Assembly: GCA_030674155.1 (NCBI GenBank) | Contig: CM060334.1 | Span: 17,776,541 to 17,840,540, forward strand | Direction of reading: 5' to 3' | Source: Stramonita haemastoma | Taxonomy: Eukaryota > Mollusca > Gastropoda > Neogastropoda > Muricidae | Length of the DNA stretch: 64,000 bases | Notes under the pieces: generated by a model | Databases searched by the model: none | Seen by the model: only the letters and a program-made list of their open reading frames with translations | Told to the model about the DNA's origin: nothing | Shown here: piece after piece, positions 52,115 to 62,018 of the stretch | How positions within the stretch are numbered: position 1 is the first letter of the stretch | Layout: the number at the start of each line of letters is the position of its first letter | Translations under genes and position numbers: made by a program

Positions 52115-52194
52115 GAATCAGCCTGACTCTGGAACAGTGGAACGCCCTGAAGGATAACATGGATGACATCGAAACTGCCATCAGGAAATTCTGA
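52115..52194 (+). CDS. SUB1: SUB1/PC4, exon 4 (C terminus)
   Basis: An 80-nt coding part after acceptor TTATCCTTTTCAG. GA completes Gly, then it reads ISLTLEQWNALKDNMDDIET then AIRKF and TGA. This is the PC4 C-terminal dimer helix (human [20 protein letters not shown] then DAVRKL). With one base restored in exon 2 the protein would be 125 residues, against 127 in human. Confidence 0.95.
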
Positions 52195-52954
52195 TCGCAG
52201 TGTCCACCATTACTGTGTGAATGAATCATGTCAATGTTCAGTTATGGAGGAGATACAGGAAGATTGTGTGATTGTTGATGATATTGTCATGTGCGTGTGC
52301 GAACGAGGTGGTCACAATGCCAAACATGAAAGTTATGGTGAAGGAGTGTGCATACTTTGTGAGTGCACACGTGGTTTTTTGTGGGTGTGGGAAAAAGTAC
52401 AAGGTGTATGTGTGTGTTGTTTCGGATGCTGTAATGCTTTTGATGTTGTTCCAAAAAAAAATTTGATGTTGTCACATTGTACATGATTACTGATCGTAGA
52501 TTGATGTTGTAAAGTTAACGCAAGATGAAAGTTAACGCAAGATGTGTAATTGGCCGTTTTACAGTGTCTGGATTGAAGTTGTTTTGTAACCTTCACCATA
52601 CTGCAAGGCCTGGCTTATCAAATTTTTTTTTTTTTGTTAAAGACATTTGTTAACATTACTTGAAATTTTATATATCATGACTTGAATTTTTATTCCAGTT
52701 TCATTCATTTTTTGCCCATAAATGAATGTTTTTCCCCTGCGTGTTTTACAAACTCTGCTTTTTATACTTCGTAAAGGGGAAAACAAAATAATGAACAAAA
52801 ATGTTGACAAGTGCTGTGGATTTCACACATCTAAATATTCAGAAGAATTGCCCCAATTTAATGCACAAGAAGGTAGAGGACTCTGTTCAAGTAAGAAGCT
52901 ATTTGGATTATGTTTTTCTTGAAAAATACCATTTATGTCTTGTGTTTTATGTGT
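52195..52954 (+). other. SUB1 3' UTR
   Basis: Directly follows the stop. TG-rich, with a T-run near 52623. No canonical AATAAA is visible here; the first clear one downstream is near 54245, so the end is undetermined. Open frames of 107 and 65 codons here are not supported. Confidence 0.5.
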
Positions 52955-53615
52955 GTAGGCAGGGCAGACGCACCCACTATGTAGAATTTATTTTGTATTT
53001 TTTGTGTGTAAGTTTGACACGCGCCCACTATGTAGGATTTATTTATTTATTTTGGGTTTTTTGTGTAGGTTTGACAGACACACCCATTATGTGGGATTTA
53101 TTTATTTTGTTTTTTTTGTGTGTAGGTTTGACAGACCCACCCATTATGTGGGATTTATTTATTTATTTTTTTGTATTTTTTGTGTGTAGATTTGACAGAC
53201 CCACCCAATACATAGGATTTATTTATTTGTTTATTTAGTATTTTTTGTGTGTAGGTTTGACAGAACCACCCACATCGTTAGTAGTTATTTATTTGTTCAT
53301 TTATTCTTTTATATTGAGGATAATGGAATTGAATAGCCCGTTTAATGCACAGAAGGTAGAGGACTCTGTTCAAGTAAGAAGCTATTTGGATTATATTTTT
53401 CTTGAAAAATACCATTTATGTCTTGTTTTTTTGTGTGTAGGTTTGACAGACCCACCCACTACGTAGGATTTATTTTTTTATTAAAATTTTATTTTGTATT
53501 TTTTGTGTGTAGGTTTGACAAACACCCACTTCATAGAATTTATTTATTTGTTTGTTTGTTTTGTATTTTTTGTGTGTAGGTTTGACAGACCCACACACAT
53601 CGTATGATTTATTTG
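52955..53615. repeat. ~60-75-bp minisatellite with an internal inserted copy of its own flank
   Basis: About nine copies of GTGTGTAGGTTTGACAGACC then CACCCACTATGTRGGATTTA and a TTTAT/TTTG-rich filler of variable length. Between copies, 53341-53440 repeats 52858-52945 almost exactly (TAATGCACARAAGGTAGAGG, TTCAAGTAAGAAGCTATTTG, CTTGAAAAATACCATTTATG). So the array and its left flank were duplicated together. Confidence 0.88.
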
Positions 53616-54458
53616 TTTATTTTCATTCCAAGAATAATGGAATATGGTGAAGTAGGGAGGCAGTAAAGTATGGTGAAGGGTCTTTTTTTGGGGGGGTGGG
53701 GTGGTTTTGGTAGTGAACATGAAGTTATAATTGAGATGTGAAGGTTAGTCCTGTTAAGAAGTGGGTAGGGCACCGCACAGAAATGTTCAAGCAGTGTGTC
53801 CATGGTAGGTTTAAACTGGTGGAGCCCATCTCCTCTCTGTTACACAATGCATGCTGGGTGTGTTTCTAAGTCATAGTCACAAGCCATAACTCTCAGATCA
53901 GCCTTCTCTTCTACAAAAAAGGGATGATGGGTTTAACATGTCACATGTCTGTTTGCAAAAAGTCTTGGTTTATAATCTCATTTCGAGGTGTAGCCAGTGT
54001 AAACTCCATTGGGGGAAAATCCCTGCATACTTCTGTGGCGACGACTTAACCAATTTCTGTCGGAAGTCTGATGATCATGAATATCATTTGATATTCCTTT
54101 CCCTGGAACATTGTCTCATGCCATGTTAGTGCCAACACTGTTGCAGTCAGTGTTTTTGATATTATGAGCATTGTTGTCGTATTCCTGAAAAGTGTCTGAA
54201 ATCTGAAAATCAAGCAAAGGGTAGCTTCCAGGACTGAGACGTCTTTTAATAAAGTTGCCAACAGTGCTCAGTTTTGAAAGTTCTGTATTATATATATTAT
54301 TTTTGTTGTTGTTGTTATTGAAGGTCACTTGGGGTTGTTTTTGATGGCTTAGGCTGAGATTCTGTTTTAAAAAATATTATTATGGGTTGTTTTTTTTTGC
54401 AACAGGTTACATGGATTGTGATTGTGCATGACTATGTAGACAGAGCATTTTCCCAATT

Positions 54459-54783
54459 GTGACGCTCCATCACGAAATGAGTCGCATCACTTCTGACTCG
54501 ATTTTCCATTAGGAGACATTTTAGGCAGATAGAGGTCCGGTTGTTGATTTTGATTACAAAACTATAGCCTTTCTTCCACTTTGTATGAAGTATCAAGGCA
54601 GAATTTGTTTCCTTTTGCTTTAAAAATACCCAAAGCCCTCTGTTGACCTCATAACATGAGGCAAAACTTTGTCAATTCCTGTAGAATTGTCCATTTTTCA
54701 ATCCGTTTTCTGTAGAATCAACATAGTAACAATTAAAAATTGACCTTGGGTGCAATGCGACTCATTGTGTAGTGAAGTGTCAC
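54459..54783 (-). mobile_element. MITE copy 2 (325 bp), inverted relative to copy 1
   Basis: Left end GTGACGCTCCATCACGAAAT then GAGTCGCATCA. Right end, read reversed, GTGACACTTCACTACACAAT then GAGTCGCATTGCACC. The reversed interior has AAGGTCAATTTTTAATTGTT, GGATTGAAAAATGGACAATTC as in copy 1. No transposase. The flanks show no clear target duplication. Confidence 0.8.
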
Positions 54784-55543
54784 AGTTGTCCAATTATGGA
54801 GGCATTTCTATGTGCTATGGTGGATTGGTATCTTTGGGGGGGGGGGTCCTGTCTGAACCCAAACTTCCCCCAGAGGAACCCATAGCAACAGGACAGGTTG
54901 TTCCTGGCAAAAATCTGGCATACTATGCACACAGAAGAAAAAAAAATGGGTGGCACTCTGTGGTGCCACCATTATGTTGAGCCAGAATTTTCATGTAGAG
55001 AAATCTGCAGTGCAACACACTATTTTGGGGAGATTGCTTTGTGGTGATGTCCATTAGGGTAGTATTGCACAGCTTTTTTGACACTAGCAAAGTGGGTCCA
55101 TTGTAGCATGCCATGTTCTTGTCACTAAGAATGAATAACCTTATCCGAGAAGCAAGATTTTTTTTTTTTTTTTTTAACCGAAATCAGAGTAGGGGGTGCA
55201 CAGATCTGTGAATGGATTTAAAATGGGACCTGGGTTTACAATCATTGAAGGATTCTTAGGGGAATGTAGTTTGAATACTGAGCAAGATTTTCTTGGTAAC
55301 TGAAACATAGGGACTGGTTTGTTTACACTGAGTTCCAATGGCCATCTTATAAGAAGACGGGACAATGCTCACCTATGTGGTAACTTGAACCCAGTCTCGA
55401 ATACCCACAGCACCACTTTAAGATTAAAGTTTTTGTGAATCTTTTTTTTTTTCTTTATGTCTGAAGTTTTGTTCAATTGTGCTGTTGAAAGTAAGGAGAA
55501 TCTTGTATAGATTTGTGGGGGGGGGGGGGTGTTGTAAAATTGC
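54784..55543. other. Sequence between MITE copy 2 and foldback 1
   Basis: Contains a G-run near 54835 and another near 55518. A partial extra copy of the foldback's outer end (ATTGCACAGCTTTTTTGACA then CTAGCAAAGTGGG) lies at about 55063-55096, next to about 500 bp of AT-rich unique sequence. No gene. Confidence 0.55.
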
Positions 55544-56209
55544 ACAGCTTTTGACATTAGCAAGGTGGAGTGTCCTGGAGGGAAAACCGTTTCATGACTG
55601 AACCCTGTGTCCCCATTCTATGGGAGTGCAGACTTCAAAAGTGGAACTGTTCTTTGAACTGCAGCATTAACCCAAAGTTGTGGAGCTCCACAGGTTGTCG
55701 ATTATATAACTACCCTGACCACCTGTAATGTATTGAGTAGCCTTTTTTTTTTTGCAGATGAATAATTTCACCTTTGGTGCAATGCGACTCGTGTGGTAGT
55801 GCGTAAAAACCCCAACACGAAAGCAGAGGTGCTGGAGTTACCTAAACTTCTGAAGATGTGGAGTAGCAAACTCCAGCAGCTCTGCTTTCGTTTTGGGGTT
55901 TTCACATAATTTTTTTTTTAAAAGATGCTCTACCACATGAGTCGCATTGCACCGGAGGTGAAGTTATTCATCTGCAAAAAAAAGGCTTACTCAACGCATA
56001 ACAGGTGGTCAGGGTAGTTTTATCATCGACAACCTGGCCCGCTCCGAGGTGCAATGCGACTCCTTCTGTAGTGGAGCTCCTTTACAACTGCAGTTCAAAG
56101 AACAGTTCCACTTTTGAAGTCTGCACTCCCACAGAATGGGGACACAGGCTTTAGTCAAGAAACAATTTTCCCTCCAAGACACTCCATCTTTGCTCATGTC
56201 AAAAGCTGT
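55544..56209. mobile_element. Foldback element 1 (~666-bp imperfect palindrome)
   Basis: Outer left ACAGCTTTTGACATTAGCAA pairs with outer right TTGCTCATGTCAAAAGCTGT. Further pairs: GTGGAACTGTTCTTTGAACT with AGTTCAAAGAACAGTTCCAC; AGATGAATAATTTCACC with GGTGAAGTTATTCATCT; CACGAAAGCAGAGGTGCTGG with CCAGCAGCTCTGCTTTCGTT. The loop is about 25-30 bp near 55855. Inside are end-like motifs of the MITE family (GGTGCAATGCGACTC three times), so it may have formed from two inverted MITE copies. No protein frame. Confidence 0.85.
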
Positions 56210-56436
56210 AAATTATTTTTCTTGGGTAGAAACTTTCAAGAGCATGGCTTTTTTTTTTCTTTTCTTTTCAGTTGATCAAGTTTGAATGCAAGGAAAATAA
56301 AGAGAAGGAAAATTAATTGTATGGATGGAAAGTTTCTATTGTATGGATGCAAAGTTTCTTATTGTACAAGCCTACCTATCTTTGCCACTCTACACATTTT
56401 ATAATCCAAACAATACTGTGCAACCAGACAATGATG

Positions 56437-56739
56437 CAAACAAATTAAGTTTGCTGGATTTATGGTTGTGTGGCCTCCTCCATCCCCGACCACCACCCTC
56501 TGGTTTATTTCCTTATATACTTTCATAAAGTCCCCTAGGTGAGTACTACTCACTCTATCTCAGCCAATCAGAATGGCTCTTACTGAATGAGAAGTATTTT
56601 CTGATTGGCTGAGAAAGAGTGAGTAGTACTCACCTAGGGGACTTTAGGAAAGTATATAAGGAAATAAACGAGAGGGTGGTGGTCGGGGATGGTGGTGGCC
56701 CACACAAACCCACTTAGTTCAACAAACTTAATTTGTTTG
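56437..56739. mobile_element. Foldback element 2 (303-bp palindrome)
   Basis: CAAACAAATTAAGTTTG at the left end pairs with CAAACTTAATTTGTTTG at the right. The arms run through CATCCCCGACCACCACCCTC, TTATTTCCTTATATACTTTC, GTCCCCTAGGTGAGTACTAC and CAGCCAATCAGAA, with few mismatches. The spacer of about 26 bp is centred near 56588. A partial repeat of the end (GCAAACAAATTAAAGTTTGT) follows at 56773. Long stem with small loop, no coding frame. Confidence 0.88.
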
Positions 56740-56834
56740 TTAAAATGCAAACAAAGGACAATAATGCAAACAAATTAAAGTTTGTTGGACTAAAGTGGCC
56801 CTCCTCCGTCTTATTGTAACAATGAGAAAGTGTT

Positions 56835-57120
56835 ACCACCAATAGGAAGAAATCTATGAACTGTACTTGCTTACCCACCAATGAAAATCCTCTTACCTTT
56901 TCAGCTCTTTTCCACCAATGAGAAATTCTCTTGCTGACAATAGCTCATTGGCTTTTGCCCACCAATGAAAATCCTCCTACCTTTTCAGTACTTTTCTGTT
57001 AATTGCTGACTACTCACTGGCACCTACCTTTTCCAACAGAAAAATAAAACCACTTCTACCAACAGGAAAAAAAGGTAACTGACCCAAGATTTGTTCATAC
57101 CTTCTGCCCAATAAAAATCA
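56835..57120. repeat. Short direct repeats rich in CCAAT
   Basis: CCCACCAATGAAAATCCTC then YTACCTTTTCAG occurs twice, about 85 bp apart, with related CCACCAATGAGAA and CACCAATAGGAAG versions. At least five CCAAT pentamers lie on the + strand in 290 bp. Could be a decayed tandem array or an upstream regulatory block; nothing decides. Confidence 0.5.
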
Positions 57121-57769
57121 TGTTATGTGGATTGCCATTCTTCCCCTGCAATTAAAACATCCATACAGCACAGGGAAATGCTACTAGGCCTATCCCTAAC
57201 CTTGTAGAGGCACAAGTCTTCTGCCAGTGGGTTCAACCTTGCAGCCTAACATACAATTAAAATATAGGCAGTGGCTCATTAATTATTTAAGGCATGTGTG
57301 CCACATACAGCTGTTTTGCCATCATGGAATTATATAGCATAGATTTCAAGCTTTCTGAATGGTAATGCCACCTCAAAGTTTTACTGAAGCACTACCATAC
57401 ACTGGGTTCACCTGCTTGCACATCAGAATTACATGGTATGGAAAGTCTGCAAGACCAATGAAAATTGTTTTGTTATTCCTTCATTGTTCAACAATGATAT
57501 AAACCCTGGTTGTGCTGAAATAACGGCAGCGGTAGCCTACAAGCCTCCTGCTGCCGGCTGAATTAACAGCAGCCAATGCCTTTGTTGTTTTGCAGTAGCT
57601 AGCTAGGCCTAGAGTGGGGTCAAACAACCCTTGATATTGATATGTAAAACTAAACTAATTGTGTAAAGTTGTAAATCACTGGAAAGCTTAGATAACAAAC
57701 TTTTAAATGAGCGAAATTTTACAGCAGCATGTAGTGTTTATGATAATGTAAAAAATTAAAGTTTAAAAA

Positions 57770-58680
57770 CTGCGCCTGCACTACCGATCACTGTCGCGAC
57801 GTCGGAGACCCAGATTGACTTTAACACGATATGCAACGTTGCGGTGCAAAAATGTCATGATTCGGTAAATACTCTCTCTTGACATACGTTTTGAAAAAAT
57901 AAAGAGCTTGCGTGGCTTTATCGGTCGTCAAATACTCGGAAAGTCCAGCGAAATGATCGACGCGATCGCGATCGTCATGGCGGTGAACACTCATTTCGTG
58001 AGAAGTGGCGGCGTTCTGTAACGAAAATACGACAGTCGCCTGATTTCGTGTGATGCAAGGTACTCGGCAGCATATCGAAATGCCTTAACAACAGTTATTT
58101 CGAAGCCGTGTTGCGTTAAAATATAGTAAAACAATGTAGGCTATGATATCGAAATCGCTGGGTAGGCCTTGCTAAGAACTAAAGAAGTGCATCGGGCAAA
58201 ACTTGGCACCGATCGATTCAGTCCGATCGCGATCAATTTTTCCGATGTTTTTCAAAAATATTCAACAACCCTTATCTTATCGTCTCTGTCATAGTTTAAT
58301 TCAACCAAATCCAGACTCTAAAACTCCTCACCGCCGTCAATATCGTCAAAAAACTCGCAAAATACTTCCGAGTGTTACAGGTGCTAACACTTAGCCGCCA
58401 TTTTGCTTCCGAGGCTTGTTCAAAAGAACCCCACAAAAATGCCCCAATCAGAATCCTCGTTGCTTGCGACCAGGCTACGAAACGACCTTCACCCATTTCT
58501 GGGGCCTACAATGAATGGCCTTCACGTTCATTGGGTGACCTTTGAAAGCGAAAGTGAGCCTTCAATTAGCCTAGGCCTACAATCACTGGTGTCATCCCGG
58601 AATATTCCGGGAGCCGCCAAACACTGGACCCTGTGTTCCCGGTATATTCCGGGAACCGCGCGACCAAGATTTTAACAAAA
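57770..58680. promoter_or_regulatory. CpG-rich, promoter-like region of an unidentified gene
   Basis: A cluster of CpG dinucleotides unlike the neighbours: CACTGTCGCGACGTCGGAG, CGACGCGATCGCGATCGTCA then TGGCGGTG, and CCGATCGCGATCAA. A YY1-type CAAAATGGCGGC, read on the minus strand, lies at about 58392-58403. No coding exon can be anchored on either strand. The 90-codon frame at 58403-58675 has no recognisable domain. Direction of transcription is unknown. Confidence 0.4.
58595..58656. repeat. Pair of CCCGGNATATTCCGGG palindromes
   Basis: TCCCGGAATATTCCGGGA, a perfect 18-bp palindrome, is followed about 25 bp later by TTCCCGGTATATTCCGGGAA, which has one mismatch. They lie at the edge of the CpG-rich stretch. 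Confidence 0.85.
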
Positions 58681-58989
58681 GTTTGGACAGATGAAAAAGA
58701 AAAATGGGTCTGGTCCATTGAATTACGGTGAAGGTTAAATACCAGGTAGTATTGTTCCATTCTTTGTTCCATCTTTATGGTGTAAAATCGGCATTGGCAG
58801 ACCCAATTATTGTGTGCCTCTTACACATCTGCCTACACAGCATCAATTCTGAAAGTATTCAGCTTCTGTCTGTACAGTTATGACACAACCAAAAATAAAA
58901 GGTCATCTCTCTCTCTCTTTTAAATCTGACACAAGATGAAAGGGCTTTTACTAGGGAATACAAATTTTAAGCATCTATGATTTTAAAAT

Positions 58990-59900
58990 TTGGTATAAGC
59001 GAGGTTACCTTAATTCCTCTGTGGTTTGGTAACAATTATGAAAACAGCTGTCGTTTTAGTTTTGATTCTTTGGTAATTTGAATTTGGATAATATAATTAT
59101 TAACACCACTTACCTTTCAACTCTTCATTGATTCGGTTTAAACAGTTCAATTTAAAGCCTTTAGTTATACAGTTATTTCAATTCCTTTGTTGTTTGTAAC
59201 ACAATCAATTAATTAGTCAATTCACTTCTCTTCTGCTTTGGTAATACAATTATTAAAACAGCAATCATTTGAGTTCTTTGTGCTTTGCTTTTACAATAAT
59301 TACAACCATTGTTTCAATTCCTTTTTACTTTGATCAGACAAAATAGCTGTCATAATTTTACTTTGGAAATACAGAGATCAGAACAGCTATCATTTGAATT
59401 CCTTTCTACTTCAGTAAAACGATCCTTTATTAACATTTCTATTAGTAAAGTGTTTTTTGACTTGACTTATATTATTAATCTGACAGCTGACAATTACTTT
59501 GTGCTTTGGTTTTACAGTCATTAAAAACAGCTACCACTTTGAATCCTTTTTTGATGATATAATTATTTATAACCGCTATCATTTAAAATCCTTTTTTGAT
59601 AATTCAATAAATTAAAACTACCACCATTTCAAATCCTTCATGCTTTGGTGAAACAATTATAAAACAGCCATCACTTAATTTGGCATTTGTATTTGTTTTT
59701 AAACACCCTTTACACTGTGATGATACACTAATTTAAACATCTTTGCTTTCCTTTGCTATATCAAAGTACAATCATTTGAAACATCTGTTGTTTTATTTTC
59801 TAATCACTATAGTAACAAACATCGACCATCTGAATTCCTGTGTACTTTGCTTAATGTGAGTATTGAGAGAAGCTATCACTTTCATTCTTTGCATTATTAT
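58990..59900. repeat. Old degenerate tandem array, ~55-60-bp unit
   Basis: Successive diverged units follow the pattern CTTTGGTAATACAATTATTA then AAACAGCTATCATTTGAATT then CCTTTGTG. Clear units start near 59022, 59221, 59500, 59647. Substitutions and small gaps are common, so the array is old. No coding frame. Confidence 0.65.
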
Positions 59901-60660
59901 CTTTTTAAAAAAATTATTATTTTTATTAATACCTAAATGTTTACATTTATTTGTACAACCTTAGGTAATATAATTATTGAAACACACACTTCAACTCTTT
60001 TGTTAATAAATTTATCATAAAAAAAATAATCAAGTCATTTGTAATTTCAAACTACAATATCAACCATATTGCTGCCAAAAAAAATCCCAGAGCCAGAGAT
60101 TTTTTAGTTTCAGGGATAATAATTTACAACAAATTCATGCATGAAAATTATTGGAGATAGGAAAACACGCCTAAGGAAAATAATGAGGAATCTGAATCTC
60201 TACTCAGTTCTTAAAAATTCTGATATTAACATGACATAACATGCTTAATTAGAAACACACTATATTTTTTTCCTGACACTTAAGCAAATTTCTTGGCCAA
60301 GATACATTCATGGTTTGTCTGCTGAAAAGCATACACAAACCAAAAGACGAAGACAAGCACGGTCCAAAATGGAGAGGTGGTCAAAAACAAGAAAGACATG
60401 GTAAGACATGAGATGTCAAAAAGACGATTTCCCCCAAAATCGACCAGAAACCAGTCCAGCAAAGCCAACTGAGGCAGTGGGCTAAATGGACACGTGAGTT
60501 ACAGCTAGGGTCAGTGACATGTGGCCCCTCTTCATATCAGCTTCATCATGAGATCTGTATAACACTTACCTCCCAATGTAAACCTGGCCACAGGGAAAGT
60601 CAGATGACCCTGTCACAGCAAACGACACAGCACAGCATGTCCTGAGCTCATGCAGGGTAA
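59901..60660. other. No supported gene
   Basis: AT-rich to about 60280, then more mixed composition to the LINE fragment. The 62-codon minus-strand frame at 60280-60468 lacks support. The mixed part may be further decayed LINE sequence. Confidence 0.45.
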
Positions 60661-60679
60661 CTAACTGTCAGCCAAAGCC

Positions 60680-60990
60680 TTCAGACATGGACTGTACAAC
60701 GCAGCGGTCAGACCCCATTTGGAGTCTGCCTCCTGGTCAACTGCTGCTAAGGGGAGGCAACCTGACCAAAATGCAGAATGCCGGCCTTAGACTCATCACA
60801 GGCGGCATAAAAACCTCCAGTGCCAGCTATGGAAGAAACAGCAGGCCTCCTCTCACTTGAAGAAAGGAGTCCTCCTGAGGCAAAAGGAGAAGCTGGAGAG
60901 ACTTCCACTGAAAGCCCCCACGACCAACAACCAGCTGAAGCAACAGAGGCCTGACCAACACCACTTAACACCAATCACCCTCCCGCTGTC
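60680..60990 (+). pseudogene. Broken jockey-type LINE reverse-transcriptase 3' end
   Basis: Three frames give pieces in family order: YNAAVRPHLESASWSTAAKG, then LTKMQNAGLRLITGGIKTSS, then AMEETAGLLSLEERS, then LLRQKEKLERLPLKAPTTNN followed by QLKQQRP. Intact elements of the jockey group have this order (YNTAVRP.LEY, Q..GLRLITGA.KTTP, ME...GL.SLEERR, K..RLP.HPL) near the C terminus of ORF2. At least two frameshifts and an in-frame stop are present, and the 5' part is missing. Retrotransposon relic, not functional. Confidence 0.75.
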
Positions 60991-61109
60991 TGGGCAAGAG
61001 CATTCACATAATTATGGGTCTGCTGTGGAAGCAGTGGAACATGGAGAAGTGGGGCCTACATCAGATTCCCTCATGGCAGGACCATCAGGAAGTCTCTGGC
61101 CACAGGTGC

Positions 61110-61265
61110 CCATGCCACGTTAAATCCTGTTCTGCTTTTCGTAAGAGTAGGCCATTGTGTGCCGGTGGGAACAGATGACATTTACAAAACTGCATACACA
61201 CGGGGACTGGACGTAAAAAAGTACAAGAGTGCTTATTCCATTATCCTCAATATAAAAGAATAAAT
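61110..61265 (+). mobile_element. SINE/LINE shared tail (type 2)
   Basis: CACGTTAAATCCTGTTCTGC, AGAGTAGGCCATTGTGTGCC then GGTGGGAACAGATGACA. Then ACTGCATACACACGGGGACT and GTGCTTATTCCATTATCCTC then AATATAAAAGAA. It is the same as the ends at 33.5, 43.6 and 49.3 kb (there reversed). It lies about 120 bp after the LINE fragment in the same orientation. Confidence 0.75.
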
Positions 61266-61860
61266 CAAACCAGTAGGTAATTTTTTTTTTTTAATGCACT
61301 CTGGTGTAACATTTTGGTCTGACATCACTTTCATAACTGGAGAGAAACATTTTTTTTGTACAGACATTTCAAAAGTTGGGATACCATCTACACCAAGATC
61401 CTTTAGGGAGAGGGAGGAGGAGTAGGCTCGTCTCATTCCATCTTTCAGTGTGTTGACATTTTCACAACAAAAAACCAAGACAACTTTTGAGAAAATGGTT
61501 TCATTCACACCAGGATACATGTATAATAATTATATATTCTGGGGGAGGAAACAAGCAGCTGGAAACAGGATAAACCATCTTCAGAGAGTTCTATCTATCT
61601 TCATATCATTATAATGCACACACGACAAGGACCGGGTAGTTACCACAAAAACAAACAAAAAAAGCAGGAAATATTTTTCAATACTCAGTCTTTTCCTTCC
61701 CAGGCTTCCAATCCTTGTTGGGTACATTTGTACAATGTAACTGCCTCTTCCCACGGTGAAAGGACATCAATGTTCCTATCCACACAATCACAGCGAACAC
61801 ACAAACCAATAATAATGCTTTTACGCATTATATACAAGCATGGGTGTGTGCCAACGCATC
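61266..61860. other. No supported gene
   Basis: Ordinary mixed sequence; open frames on both strands up to 95 codons with no features. Confidence 0.5.
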
Positions 61861-61861
61861 A

Positions 61862-61901
<40 letters not shown>

Positions 61902-62018
61902 ACACACACAGGCACACTCACACACACACACAGGCACACTCCACACCACACACACAGGCACACTCACACACACACACAGGCACACTCACACACACACACA
62001 GGCACACACACACACACC
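61861..62018. repeat. (CA)n with GGCACACT-spaced higher-order units
   Basis: A CA tract passes into a repeat of ACACACAGGCACACTC with a period of about 22 bp, four to five units. The frames across it are artefacts. Confidence 0.95.

Noticed and set aside
58403..58675. 90-codon + frame in the CpG-rich stretch as a first exon
   Set aside because: No domain, no clear donor that fits, and the palindromes fall inside it. Not enough to call a gene.
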